Assembly (NCBI RefSeq): GCF_028769735.1 | Contig: NC_088172.1 | Coordinates: 62,527,075 to 62,591,074, forward strand | From: Zonotrichia leucophrys gambelii | Lineage: Eukaryota > Chordata > Aves > Passeriformes > Passerellidae | DNA length: 64,000 bases | Direction of reading: 5' to 3' | Shown here: piece after piece, positions 43,701-58,700 of the stretch | Layout: the number at the start of each line of letters is the position of its first letter | How positions within the stretch are numbered: position 1 is the first letter of the stretch | Translations under genes and position numbers: made by a program | The notes under the pieces: generated by a model | What the model was told of the DNA's origin: nothing | Seen by the model: only the letters and a program-made list of their open reading frames with translations | Database searches by the model: none

Positions 43701-46700
43701 TAGTGGCAATACTTGATTTTTGCAATTTTCAGTGCTCCTTGGTCAAATTGATGGTCACAGTCTTGATCTGGTGGGGGAAGCCCATGAAACAGAGTTCAGT
43801 GGATTAATAGGTTCAGTTTTGGGGGGATAAAACTGACTGTGACTGGTGATAGTTTGAATTAGGTGATTATGGATAAGGTGTAGTCAAAATAGGTTGTTTC
43901 ATCTAAACATGGCAGGACAAGTGTGAGCTCTGCAGGCTCTTGCATCAGTTAAGCATTTCTCTTCTCAGTCTGCAGTATCTTTCCATGGACATACATGGAT
44001 GGGAATTCAGAAGGTGAAGCAAATGCCAAGTGTTTCAGTATGTTAGAGCTGTGTTGAATCAATACTTCATAATCTTAGTCTTCTCTTTTAGCTCTGTATT
44101 TTGGGTGAAACATGTTGGCATGTGTAGAGGAGGGTGCATGTTTGAGTATACCAAGAATATACAAAGTTGCTGCAGTTAATATCAAGCTGAGGGAAAACTG
44201 TAGAATCTCTTGACTGATGCTCATCCTTAGTAGCCAGGATCCAGAGACTTCTCATGAGGCATAGGTTGTCTCTCTTGGTCTCATGGAGTGTCACTGAATG
44301 ACTTTTGTTTTTGTGTAGAGGCAGTTCTAAACATTTCAAATCTAGAAATGGTTTTTAGATTAAATCTGTGAAGTCTAATCCTGAAGCTGTTAACATACCA
44401 GTTGTGTAACTAATGTTTTAAAACCCAAAAGGATACCAGGTCAATCAATAGGAGCCTGTCCTCCTTTGGGAATGAAGTTACAGAAGTTTTTGGCTACTTA
44501 TCTCACTCTTCTTCCAGAAGAAGAAAAAGGTACATATCAAATTCACCTTTATCTTTTTTTAAATAAAAAACAAAAGAAAAGCTATGCAGCTGCTTTTGGT
44601 ATGTCATGTGAGTATTTACTTGAGAGAAAAAATGAATAGTTGTCCTGACAGTGGAGTTTCCAGAGAAAAGAACTTCAGGAGCTTTGAGGTATCTTGCAGT
44701 ACAAAGCTACTGAATTGTTCTAGGGGCAAAATGAAGCAGATTTGCTTATTAATGGAAATATAAAAAGCCCAAACAAGCTCCTGAGATCTGAAGTGAACAG
44801 TACTTGGAAATTCTTTTTTCTTCATCTGCCAGACTTTTTTAGTCCTGACTTGTGTAGTGACACATCCAAAAGGGCCAGGGCTGAAACAGAGTAAGGATTC
44901 TTTCATTGTGAGCTTGGGTGGAGGAAGATTTCTGTGACTGTTCCAAATTTTGATGCTAGTGTAGGCTAAAATGAAGGTGACCACAAGTTAATACCTGGGC
45001 TAATTGAGTCAAATCAGGGTAGAATCAGCTCTCTGCAGCACCCTATGTGTACAGGTATATCCTGGTATGTATTTGTGATGCCATAGGTGCCCTATTTTTC
45101 TGTCCTGTCCCCAGGCATGTATTTTATCACTAAACAGGTGTCTGTGGTGGGGAATCCTGAAATGGATAGCCTGCTTCCACAAACTGTGGATGTGGTGGCT
45201 TGTTGAGAATTGCTCTGCCCATTCCAGCATCCATTTAACTGGTTGAATCACTATGGGCAGCCATATCACAAAATCAATATCAACTAAAAAAAGGCATTGT
45301 TTAATACTCAAAACAAATAAGTTAAAATTACATTCCCAAACATAGTGATTAGTGCAGATGACCAGAGTCAAAATTAGGTTTATTTCTGTTTTTCTCTATT
45401 TGTCTGTCTCATATCACGTTACTGGCAGACTTCTTTGGAATGTGATTTTTTAAATTGAAATAAATAGGAAATGATTCTGTTGTTTTTCATTTAATTGTCA
45501 AAAATTACAATAACACTTTTCTGCTGGAGTTCATGTTATTTAAAAGTATTGGAGAGCACAAAATCACTCAGGGTTCTTTTGTTTACTTTTATTTTAAGGC
45601 AGCTTCCTGTTAAAATTTATTCAGAAGATGACAAGTAGGCATTGGTGTGCTGTTCCTATTTTGTTTCTTTCCATGGCTTTGGCATCTATCCCTGCATGTA
45701 AAGTACTTGGTGCTGAAGGACTTCATGCTTTAAGGTAAAACATATACTGCATTGTGTTCTTACAGCCTTCTCCCAAAGAAATGTGCTGACAGTCTGCAGA
45801 GCCAGAATTTGATTCATGGTTGTTACTTCTGAAGGGATGGTTGTGCATGGGAATTAAAGGCTCTGTCTCCTTTACGTCTAATTTGCAGAGGAAAGCAATT
45901 CAAGAACCAGTGTATTTATATCTCTGTATGAAGTTAAAAATACCTGAGTTTTTGCATTTTACATCTTCATAGTTTCTACTTTTTTAGAATAATTTTTCCC
46001 TGTTCTTCCACAATTCCTGGTTGATACATATCACACTTCCTTTTTTTCTAGTTACATTACAGCCTGGTTTAATAGCAATTGAGGCTATATCAGGGGACAG
46101 CCCACAATGCTGGAAACTGAATGATTTCTAAAGAAAAGTCTAGGTAAAAGTTCTTGGCCTCACTATGGACCTTAATCACACTGATGTTTCCTAAATGTCT
46201 GCTTTCACTTCCTAGAGCCACTAAAAATCAGTTGTCATTCCAGTTTAATCAAATTGGAGCATTTAAATAAAATATTACTGGTGGTTGAAGGAATACTGAA
46301 TAGAAGCAGTTTACAAAGAGAAGAAAAATACCTTTGCTGGATATACCTTTGCTGATAAAAGATCACTGAAAGTTTCAGTTTTTTGCTTGAGTGAGATTTT
46401 GATGGGAAGCATTGTAACTTGTTTCTGATAGAAATGCTAATATTAAATTACCAGTCTGAACTGATGTGATCATGGGGATTGTTCCTTTAGTTTTTGTTTT
46501 ATTCTTTCTTCTCCCCCTTTCTGTTTTTTTAGGTTTGTGCTCATCCAAGTTTTATTATCAGTTTTTGAAAGTATATGTGACAGTAATGTTGGTACTGGAT
46601 TGCTTGTGGCATGTTCGGGCAGTATTTGTGCCACACTTAATAGAATATGTCTGTTACATGCAATCTAATGTGTTTTAAATGGTTAATAATTAGAAAACAC

Positions 46701-49700
46701 ATGAAAATGTTTACATTTTTAAGTGTGTGATTTATACAGTGTGTATTTTTCCTCTTTGCAGAGATGTTCTCCAGTGTACTATGATTACGCATCAGATTTT
46801 ATTGCGTGGAGCTGCTCAGTGCTATCTTCTTCAAACAACTATGCATTTGACAGATGTGGTCAGTTTGGGGCTTTGTGTTTTGTTTTATTTTTTGTTTTTT
46901 CTTTTTCCTTGATGTGATAGAAACACAGTGACACTTTTACAGGACCAACAGTATTAAAAAAAATGTTAAATACATTATTTATACTGATTTTGGTGGATTT
47001 GCAATTTTTTTTAGTGACTGTCTAAATTGTACTATGTAAGTGTGGTATGCTTCTGTTACCTTTGGTTTTCCATAAGAAATATTCTTTTTCTTTAGTTTTT
47101 ATTAGTTGATGTTTTATTGTATGGTTTTCATGTGGCAGTTATCATAACAGGATATTATTCCACATCCATTACATAAACTCAGGTTTTAACAGATAGAAAC
47201 TAAATAGACTTTCCTGTAGTTTCTAACAATAAAAATATTTGTGATACCAGAATGATAAAACTACCATTTGAAATAGCAGGACTGTGCTTATTCAGTGGTC
47301 AAAGTATTCATGTTTTGTTGGTTTTATTGCTAGCTTTGTAAATAAGTAGTCTTCCATGTTGTGTGTTGTGGCTATAAACCTGTCTGATTTAATCTTTAGA
47401 AATGCAGAACTAGTACTTATGAGTGACTCTTACCTACATTAATTTAAAAGGTGTCACCAGTGAATAGCGCTATTCTTACAGTCATTCATTTATTTTCAGA
47501 TAGACTTTAATACTTGAGAAAATTAAGTTTTGTTCCTTGATACTGATAAGTTGGTTCCAAAGAGGCAGAAATGAGTCTGAATCACAAAAAAGAAAATTAA
47601 TTTCTTTTACTGAAATTTGCCAGATAAAGGCAAACGTGTTGAATTGTCATACAGATATTTTCTGTTGTATATTTTGTTGGCAGCTATTGTATCTTGATTA
47701 ATTTCTTCAGGAGAAAGTGTCCTTCCCAGAAGTTTCAAGCTTTCTTCTGTCCCTTAGACCAGAGGAGTCCCTAAGGAGAGATACTTTGTTATGGACAGAG
47801 GTGAGAACTGAAGCTGATTTTATGTTCATCAAGCTCATCAGTGGTAGAAATAATATCATCACTGGCAGAATAATCTCAAAGGAAAAAATGTGCATACCAT
47901 GTGGAGTGAGATTGTAAATTGTAAGTTTTCACAGGATATGTATTTTATGTCTTTGCAAGATGTAAAATGCTGTGAATGAAAGTTCAAAGATGAAGTAATT
48001 TTTATGTAGTATATGCTAGAGCCATCTGATCATGTAGCCATAACTTTTGGGTACTTGTACAGCCATATAATGATGATAAAGTGATTTTTTGCATAGTGTC
48101 TTCTTGTCATGTATGCTGTACATTTCATCTTGCTCCATTCATTTTTGGCATACAAGTTTAAAAAAAAAAAAAGCTGGTCTCACTAGATAGCATTGATTGG
48201 AAGAAACTCTTTTGACATAAGGGAATTTTTACCAGTGTTGCTTAATTTTGAGAGTTGGTGTTTTTCTTATATTGGTACCACTGACTTTTTGGGGGTGCTC
48301 TGAGTTACCATCTGGAAGAACATTTTTCTGTGTGTAGCTAGAAGGGAACAGTCTGCTAAGGCTGGAGGTAGCTCTGGTGAGCACCTCTTGCAGTGTGTGG
48401 GTTTGCTGATGGGAGGGTTTGTGTTTAAGAGGGCTGTGGTGTTAAATCAGTGATGCCAGTGCACAGCTGCCAGACCTGCTCAAGGATAACACAGTGTTCT
48501 TCATTCAGCTTTGCAGCTGGTTGCAAGTGAATGACAGGCACTTCAGGAAGTCTGCGACCTCTGATTTTGGACGTCAGGAGGCATCATCATTGTGTCAATA
48601 TGTGCGCAGTCTTGTGGGAGAGTACCTTAAGACACCTGCATCTGAAAGTAAGTTACATGTGTATTAATAAAAAACACCATTTTAAAGGGAATTTAAAGAA
48701 AATTTACAACATTCCCTTGGATTTTAGAAAAATGTCTTTTGTTTTTTTTTTTTAATTGCACCTGTTCAAGTTCTACCCTACCTGTGTATTCACAATTCTT
48801 AAGTTTGAACCTTATTTTTTAATTCCATAAATAAAATTTATATTTTTTTCCTTTCCTCCATAAATTCAAGTCTTGCAGTATTAATTGAACATTAAGTCTT
48901 AATGATCAGTTTTAATGCTGCCCCGATGCTTGTCCATTAGATTTATTTTGTCATTCTTTTGATGGTGTCTGAAAAGTCTGGACTGCAGGGGCAGAAGAAA
49001 CACAAGGGAGTGTGAACCCACACAGGTTCTGTCACCTTTCTCAGCAGAGCTTTGTAACATGACCAGGTGTTTTTATAGAGGGAAAAGGGCCTTCCTTATT
49101 CACTGCCACATTTTTAATTATTTACAATGTCAGCTTAGTATCTTCTTTCAGACACATTGAAAAGAATGGCAAATAGATTTTTTAAAAATATTTCAACTTT
49201 TGTGTGGCATTTGCAGTCATAGTGAATTTTATATGGTTTTATATTGTCAAAAAGTCAAAACTGAACACTTTTAAGTACTATATGTAGAGGAGATAAAAAT
49301 GCTAGGTCAGAATTTGCTGATCATAAATAGCTTCAGAAACTTTCTGCAGACCAGGAAACTTGACTGGATTGTCTTACTGTTAGAGAAGTAGTAAGCAAAT
49401 TCTGTCTGTTCATGCTTCAGGGTAAATTTGCTAAAAATGTTGGCAGACCTTCTTCCTGACATGTTTGTTTAGTCCTTGGTCCATATTATCTGCAATTCCA
49501 TGGCAAGCATCTGGATTTCACTTGTAAAAAGTGATGTTTGTAATTCTGGCTTTATATGAAACTTAACTAATAGGAAGCTCTTTAGAGGGAAAAAAAAGAA
49601 TCATGTCCAGCTGCTTGAATTGAATCTCCCAAGTATGTTTTCTTTTTTAAATTCCCAAAGCCAGAAACATACCAGTTAAAAGAAACCCTGAAATCAAATT

Positions 49701-52700
49701 GCATACTGCTATTTAAGAATAATTTTGTAAGTATGATGATGAAGTTCTGTATAAAGGATTGATAAAAAGAGAAAGTTAGGTTTTTTTATAATTTCCTCTT
49801 TACAGAATAGTTCTGGTTCTTTATGTGGTTAGTTCTGTGGTCAAAATCACAGCTGATGTTTCAGATGAAGCATAGTGGAATTATGTTCTTCATTAAATTA
49901 ACTTGAATATGCCAATGTATTTTTTAAAGTAACAGAAAAGTCTGTTGTGAACTGCCACGTAACATATTGCCTAAAATTTATTTGAGCATAAAGACCAATA
50001 GAGTTAAATTTACATCTAGATAAAAAATGCCAAAAATTAGTCGTAATACTTACGTTAGCATTGTTTTTTCTACTATTAATTTATTTTAATAAGTTACAAA
50101 CCCAGAAGTTTTAGAAGTTAATGTAAAGGTATTTTTTAGTTACTGTGGAAACCTTAAAATATCTTTAATCAGGAGAAAATTGCTTTATGCCTGACTGGTT
50201 TGAAGCTAAGCTTGTCTCAACAATGATTCTGTTGGCTGCTGACGTGGAGCAGATGAAGAATAAATGCAGGTAAGTATGAAATACCTTGTTTTACATTTCT
50301 GTCTTTTTCAATCCCCTCACTCTTGAAGGATCCAGTGAAGCCTGATGAAGCTGGGATGCTGTCCTCTTTTCTCTGTAGACTTTGCATCAGCCTGATCATT
50401 CCTTAGGCCTTGTGCAACTGTTGCTGCAGACATACTGGGTAACATTCTAAAGATACTTAAGTGTCTTGGAAACCTGTCCTATTTATTTCCATAAGTAACT
50501 TCAGCACTTAAGGCAGATACTCAGAAGAAGACTTTCTTTTTAATTTTTGTTTTTGTGTAGTGGAAAAAGCACCATAGAGTGGATTGAACTAGAGGCTTTC
50601 TTGAACCCTCTTCTGGATGTCTTGATGAAACTTGGCAGTAATGCTTACATACCAACACTGAAAGCAGATAAAAGCCTTCAGCTTCTCTTGAAGTTATTGC
50701 AGACCCGTTGGTTAAAATGTTCCAATGCACAAGATGGTTAGTGACATCTTCAGTCTACTGTGTCTTCTGTTCATTACAGTCTTAACTGCAGCTAAGCTAC
50801 TTCACTGTTTCATGGCTATAGTCTCAAACTAATACTAGCCTAGAAGTGGTAAATGCAAAAGTTGGCAATCTGACATGTCTGTTGTAAAACTTGAGCTGTG
50901 GGTCCAGTCTTACAGGCGTCCTAAGGACTGGGAATTGAGAATGTGGAAGTCTTCTGAGAAAGCAGTTGTTATCTATTAGGATTAGATTATCAGTTAAAAT
51001 TTGAAGAGTGTGACTGTATTGCAAATATTTATAGGCAAATGAATGGATTCCATGAATCATTTAGACACTTCAGAAAGAAGTAACTACAGAATCCCAGCCT
51101 AACCTGCTCAGATACTACAGGTTCAGCCAGAGTCTTCCCTGAGTGCATAAAGTGATCCTGCTGCACATCCTGTTTTCTGAGTTGACTGGTAGGCTAAGAG
51201 GTGCCCTCTGAAATACAGGCCTGGTGATCTGTCTGTCTGGGAGTGTTGCCCACCACAGATGGAGCACTTTAACTTGTAGACCTTTCAGGAGAGTTTGAAC
51301 AAAAACTATGGAGGCCTTCCTATTCCTTTTGAGAGAACTTGGTCTGTTTGTAACCAGAATAGACCTGAATGTTTTTCCTGAGAGCAAATGAAAAATTGCA
51401 GTATTATTTTCATTGAATTTTGGGATGCTGAATGGGAATAGGAGGGATCTTGGTGTTTGGTTTCTGCTCTCCTAAATTAATTTGGGATTTTTTCAGGGTG
51501 TTTATAACGTGGAATAGAGGAGTTGTTTTGGAGTGAGGAAGTTCCATAACTAGGCTCTTATTTGTAACATAAATAGTTTTAGGTTGTATGTCCGGGTTTC
51601 ATATACGTGTTTAAGTGCAGTCCCAAAATAAATGCCCCCCCTTATTTTAACAAGTGCTGTATGCATTGAACCCCCTGTCCCCTTAAATTTTAGCTATTTG
51701 TGTGACATACTGAGCTCTAATCATGCAGACTGCTAAAGCTGATGTTGGCCCATGGTCTCTGACTGGTGAAGTGGGTTCCTTGAAATGAACTAAACTGGAA
51801 GAAGTGTCTAGTAAGCTGCCACTGTGCATTCAGCCTACAGCACGAGGATAGAACAAGCCTGAAGCAGAACCCTACAAAACGCGTACAAGCCCATGCTAAG
51901 TTTTTAGTATCAATAAGTTCCTTGTGCCTTTTTTCTTGTGCTTGCTAATGTACCTGCAATGGATTGCTCCTGCTGTGGGAATTTTGACACCTGACATGGC
52001 ATGTTGAGCTCTGCTAACAGAGTTTCAAAGGTGTGGCAAAGCTGAGCAGTGCAGTGTCCCCATCCTTTTGAAGGTCCCTAGAGGTGCTCCAGGACAGCCC
52101 ATCATCAGTCTTTTGAGGAGCTTGCTGAATTGCATTGTAGTTTTATGTTAAGCAAGGATTGCTTTTCTTAAAATTATTTTCTACAGTGTTTTTGTGCTTC
52201 TTTCTCCTGCACAGGAGAACCAAGTAATAAATATATTTTTTTTGTGCAGCTGTGAATTGACTGAGGTGTGGGGTGGGAAGATTAATGCTGTGCAATACCA
52301 AAGTTATGTTTCTCTGTTGATTAAGTGGGAGGTGAAAAGTCCTGTTTGTCAAATGCAAAACAGTAAAATGGTAGGGAGTAATAAAGGAATTTAACCTTGC
52401 AAAATAAAAATAATTACAAGTGGGAAGTGTTTTATTTAAGAATATTTTAACAGGGATAGACATGTCTGAAAGGCATACTGAAATCATTAGCATTCTTCTA
52501 CAGTTCTTGCTGTCTAAACTGTTGTTAGATTTCATTATTTTAAGCAGTAAGATTTTAGTAATAATTATCTTTTGCTAGTGTCACAGAGCCACTGGTAATG
52601 AATTGGGTTTTACGTCCAACATGCTTATCTGAAGATTTTATAAGTGCAGATGATGTTTTAGTGATGTTATGTTTTCCTGGTGAAACATGATGATAATCTG

Positions 52701-55700
52701 ACATAATTGGACTGTTGGTTCTAAACAATTTAAGCATTAGAAATGTAGTCTAATAAGCCATTTTAGCAGAGAATGCTGAAAGTAAGTACAATATGGATTT
52801 GGAACTTCTGGAAATATTTCCCTTTATATTTTTACATTTTGAAGGCCTTCCATTTCATAATAGGTTTGCTACATGAATTGTTACTTAGGGTCAACTCCAG
52901 AAAGAAACAGCAGCTGTAGCCTCTGGGTAATTCTCCTAAACACTGAATCTAATGACTGGTATTTTTAAAACAAGGAGGCCATGCAAAGTATTTTACTCTG
53001 TTTTCATACTGAGATGTTATTTCCATGGCTTTCAGCTAGCCCTTACCCTTGAAACACAGACTGCAGTGTGTTTGTGGTTAAATATGTTTTGCAAGAGTGA
53101 CCTAGCTCTCTTGTGTATAAACTTGTGTCTTTGTTTGTGAAATGCTATATACATGTGGTATACTTGTTAGCCTAGCCTTTTCTTGTGGACAGTACCACAT
53201 TTTGTGTCATAATTTTGTATTTTCATGTCCAATGTTAAGCCTGGAAGCTACTCAGCTAAAATCTTGTAAAGTTGCAATATTTCTCAATATGAATTTTTCT
53301 TAAACATCAAAAAACCAGACCAACAACCAGCAAGCCCCCAAAGCCAGTTTTCAAGTCTATAAATATTAGGAATGGAAAAGTATATTTTTCTCACATAAAG
53401 TTAATTGTTGAATATGAAAGCTTTTGGTATTTATTAAAAACTAAGTTCAATTATAACCTGTTTGTGCAGATCATTAGGACTAGAACAAAAGTGTGCATTA
53501 AAAATTGGAAAGTTGGACTGTAGTCTTCTGGTTTTGTGTGGGTTTGGTTCACTAATACATTGTGAATCTCAGGAAATAATATAATAATGTAATCTGGATT
53601 GATTCTTTCAGCCTTATGGCTTACACTGTGAAAGAGTACAGAGGTGTTTCAAGTTGTTTTTAGCTATTTGAGTAGTGTTACTGTATAACTTTGTAACATA
53701 AGCAAACCTGCATGATAGAATAAGATTCTTAAGGGACTTGTATTTCTGTGTATATACTTTTTTTTCCCTCCACACAGATGAAGTACTGTTCTTTATCTGG
53801 AAATCTCTTGTGACACCTGTGGAGAGTATTCTTGAATTTGTTCTCCGACGGCTTACTACCAATGAGTTAAGCACTGTGAGTAATGATTATGAGACATCCT
53901 TTGGTGTGGTTTTGCTTGTTAGTTTGATTTACCAGTGTTCCTAAAGTTCATATAAAATCTTTGAACACCTAGAAAGTCAATTTGCGTTGACACACTTCTG
54001 TTAACTTTTTTGAATGGGCACAGTAAGAAGGAAAAAAGAAGTTTCTTTACAAGTAGTGTTTAGTGTTTGTAGTCTGCATTTCTTGTTTCTTCTTAAATCT
54101 AAGGAAATCATATCGTAAGAAATCCTGAGTAGCATGTACTGCTTAATATCTACTAGTTTAGCTGTGGATGTAAGTTGTTAGGTGTTTGGAGGCTTTTAGT
54201 AGATATTGCTTGACTATCTTACACTGTTTGCTCATTGCTGTGCCCGGTGTTTTTTAAGTTTCTACCCCAAAGAAGCCTGAGACTTTTTAAGTAAAGCAAA
54301 AGTTAGAGTTGCATCAAGAGAATGGCATCTGAAAGTCAGTTTTAAAGATTTAGAAGTTAATAACCTCCTCCAAACAAACCCCAAAATTAAAATTGATCAA
54401 TTGCAATGTTGTAGTTTTCCTTCTGCTGTCATTGTTATCAGTAGTTTTCTTTCTGATTTTCAGTTTCATTTTCCCCCTCTTACTGATTTGGATTGCATTT
54501 GTTTCCTCACTTTTAGGTTGGCGACCTCGATCGTTGTGATCTGTACTTGGCTTTAATTCCAGAGCTAATGAATTTGTGCTTGAAAGTCAACTTGAAGAAA
54601 ATGTCATCTATCAGGAATTTCCTTTCATCCCTGATAAGTGCATCTATTCATAATCTTCAGGAGAGAAATTCTGAAAAGGTAATTTAACAGTACTTACAAC
54701 AACAAATATTAATATAAAACAGGCCAAGAAGTAGTAATTAAAACATATGCTAATAATTCTGCTAATATGCAGAATTTAGATTCTGTAGTAATAACTATAT
54801 AGGCATACTATTGACATAAGTTAACATGCAATTACTTATTTCTATTGTGATGTTTATAATGCATAATATTATATCTAATGTGAAGTTAAATAGTAGTTTG
54901 TGTGGCTGTGTATGTGCATATATATTCCTTAACACACGTCTTTCTTTGGCAGTGTAATATGAATGTATAATATTTGTAGCTAAGATTTTTAGTACTTTGG
55001 GTTTTTTTATTAAATAATTTAGAAGTCTATATAGCTAAAGTAAAATTCTTACTGTAATCATGAACTATGTGCTCAAAGATTTTTTTTCCTCAAATGTGAC
55101 CTAATCTTACTGATCAAATAACTGTTAAATGAAAATATCTTTTGTGCTTGTTGACTTCAAACCTGGAATATACAGAGAAAAAGAAACTCCAGAACCGAGC
55201 ATTGCTTTGGCATTTTCATATAGTTATGTTGATTGTCCTATAGTTCTGTGTGTTAGGCTACTATAGCTGAAATAGATAAATTTTCAAAGGATAAAGAAAC
55301 ATTAATGACTTCCATGACAGAAAGGAGATTTAAATTAAGATTTGTTGGGCAATAGAAACTTTGGTCTTATTATTTGGTATTACTGTTTTGTTCAAGAACA
55401 GGTAATAACACCTTAAAAGATTGTAAGTAATTAATTAGCTAGGTTTGTGTTTTAAGGGAACAAAGAACAATAATTAATTTTATTTTTTTCCTTAATTTAT
55501 GTGAATTATATACTTTTTCCAGTAGTTTCAAAGTAAACATTTTTTGGTTCAAACTCAGTGTTCACTGGGGGCCTTTACGAACTTATTTTGAATTTAGGGG
55601 AATTATATTTTTGTTATGGTTTCTTCAGCTGCTTCAGTTTCTGAAGAAGAAAATGCTGAGTAATAACAGATGAAAAAAGTTTTTCCTGTGCTCTAGACAG

Positions 55701-58700
55701 CCAAATGCAACTTGGAGATATTTAAATAACATCAAAGTTTTCTTACTGTACAGGCATTATGTACTTCTGGGCATTTTTTTAAATGAGACTTTTAATTTCA
55801 AGCCTCCTTTGAATATATGTGTTTATCACACAAAATAACCATGGCATGGTTGTGATCTTTTGGGTGCTTGGAGCAGTAATGTGTTGTATTCCAAATTTCA
55901 GCTGTTGTGTTGGGTTTCTGATTAACTGGACCCACATCTTTTTTTCTAATTGCTCTCCAGCAATGTGTATGAGCTGTTACCTGGCAAGACAGGAGAGTTC
56001 CATCACAGCCACACTGCCTGCACTTCATGCCCAAGTGGCTGTAATTTGGAATATTTATGCCTCTGTCAGTGCTTGTAACTTGTGAGCATTTGTGCTGACC
56101 CAGCCCAAGCCAGGCTGCCTTAGGCTCAGGGGAAGAAAATACAGAAGTAGAAGGATGCAGAGTTGCTACTTTATGATGTCTGTGGTGATGCCAAGAGGAG
56201 GATTATTAGCAGTATTAGTACGTTATTTGTATTGTATGAGAAGTTGGTGTGTGTTTTTTCACGTATGGTTTGGTTTTACTTAGGAGCTAAAGCTTAAGGA
56301 CCAAATTAGAAAAGTGGCTGGCATGGCTTCACTGGCAGCTGTATGTGAGATAATGGATGGGGAGCTGGAAGTGCACCTGGAATCTCTGCCTTCTGTGGAT
56401 GCTCTGAAGAAATTCATTTCCTTTTCTCGATTCAATGAAGTATTAAAGAAGCCATCTTATATTGAAGAAAAAAACAGGCATGTCTGTTAAAGCTTCAGTA
56501 ATTCTCTAGAACAAACTTGATTAATGTGAAGCAGTGGTTAAAGTGTTGGCTTTTCCTGTTCTTTGACAACTTCTTGCCAAGATAAAAAGGAAGAATTCTG
56601 TGCACAAAATGTTCACTGAGTTGCTCTTCTGTCTTAGCATCCAGGTTTTGGAACATTAAAGCAGCCATAATTGATCAGACCAAAGGTTCTTTTGTTAAGT
56701 CCTCTAGTTCTGTGAAGCCAGGGCTAGCTATGAACACTGCTTACCCTTAGGCCAGATTAAATATATGTGCACTGCAGAAAACCATGACATGTACACAAGC
56801 AAGTTTAAATGTCAATTATTTACTGTTGGGAAGGGAAACCCAGAGGAAGCCAGAGAGCCAAAACCCAGATACTTGGGTAACAAAAAACCACAGCCAGCAC
56901 ATAGTGATGTTTCCACTGAATACTCTCACAGGGTAAGACTAAGCCCATAATTGATTTTTCTCTTTTAAAAACCACTTAACTTTTAGATTTCTTTTCCATG
57001 TACTTGTCCACGTGAACTGTATGAATCTTAGCACCTTGGTGTAGTGCAGTGAGTTTGTACAGTTAGAGCACTTCCTGGTGGAGTAGGAATGTGCAGGATA
57101 AACATAACACAAAATTTGTTTAAGAAAAGTATTTTTTTCACAGCTCACGTGAAGAGAAGACATCTCAAGGATGGGGGAAAATTGTTGCGCGCTATGTTCG
57201 TGACCAGTGGATTTGCCTCCGTTTTGTTTTAAATTCATTTGGAACTCTGGCTCAAGGGTGTGAAGAAACTTCAGTAATGTCACTGTCCATGGCTGAAAGG
57301 TCAAAAGAAATTCTACAGTCTGCATTGGAAGTCCTGTCTATTCTTCCTTCAGACCAAGTTTCACCTGTGTTTGACTGCATGAAAGTCCTTGTTCCCAAGG
57401 TAAAATATTAACCTGCACAGTATTAATAGTTTTTTGGGTGTTTTTTTTGGTTGAATGTAACAATTTTTTATCTCCTTACTTACAGCTTCTGGACTCATCA
57501 GAGGCTCTCTGCATAGAAGCATTTGATTTGGCTTGGAAAATTATATCCTCTTTGAGCAACACACAGCTAATATTTTGGGCCAATCTAAAAGCTTTTGTTC
57601 AGTTCATCTTTGATACTGAGGTTCTAGCTGTTGCTGCAAGTGCAAAAGGTCAAGCATATACCAAAATAAAAGAGGTCAGTTTCAAGAATTCTTCTTTTCT
57701 TTTTTGAGAAGGGAACATAAATTTTGTGTGGATGTAAAAATGTATTTTATGCTTTATTTTCCCTTCAGCTACTGTTGTGAATTTTTCATTTCTGAAAAGG
57801 CCCAGGTTTGAGAGTGTTAAGATAAAGGACCTTAGAATAAGATTGAAGATAAACAAATATATTGTTCCATCTTGTGGCACAGAAGATGAAAAGTACTGAA
57901 TCTTCGATTTTTGTGGACTGTTCAGTATCTTCTGCATGCAGTAAAATTAGGTTTTTTCATTTATTTTATTTTTACATAGAAATAAACTTCCTCTTGACTA
58001 TCTTGTTTAGGATTTGACACCTGAACTATCGTAAACTATTAATATTCTGGAAAAATGATGCCTTTTTCTAATACTCTTTATGAAAATGGTGTCTTAGATG
58101 AAAAGCTAGAACAGTTCAAAATTTTGTACAAGCTCTTGAATAAAGCATTTTTACTGCTTCTTTAAAGGCTTCTTTTCCTCTGATAATCCAAGTGCAGAAA
58201 ACAAAAAACGCACAGTCACCTTAAAGTTCAGTTAAATACTGCATGGGAGACCTGCTTCCAGAGTTAAGAAGAAAAATAAAATCTTTATTCTTCTTTTGTA
58301 AGATCTATGCAGCTGCCAGAACTCCAAGAGTTCTTGCATGTGTCGTGGTGTTCTTTTTTTGATAAAGTCCAGAAAACCATATTCAGTACTGGCATGTTGG
58401 TCCTATTGGCTTTATACACTGCAAAGTTGTTAACTATTTCTTTCTACATAATCTTTCTTGGGGATTTTTTCTTTTTTTTTTCCCTCTAAGCATTAATTAA
58501 ATATTTCTGCAGAACAGTCCACAGTGAGTGCAAGACTTTAGTAATACATTGTGATTTATCTACCAGTGTATTTGTCTGTTAGATTTAGAGCCACATGTGC
58601 TGCTTTGCCCTTAGCACAAAAATCACACTGGGAGGGGTTGCACTTTTCCTTTGAAATCACCATAAGTAGCCCTGTCCTGATGTCACACTCATAACTCTAA

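Larger units (their letters stand above)
40910..48508 (+). other. TARBP1 introns 2-9
   Basis: Eight introns of 0.7 to 1.1 kb separate exons 2-10. They are AT-rich and T-biased on the sense strand. Apart from the intron 2 hairpin and the 20 bp word at 41140-41159, I see nothing distinctive. Confidence 0.85.

Noticed and set aside
55798..56034. Antisense Cys-rich ORF in intron 14 (starts [12 protein letters not shown])
   Set aside because: The CxxC spacing looks zinc-finger-like but nothing else supports it, and it lies within a spliced intron of the opposite strand.
56478..56490. Alternative GT donor four bases after the GC donor of exon 15
   Set aside because: Its phase makes exon 16 read an immediate stop.
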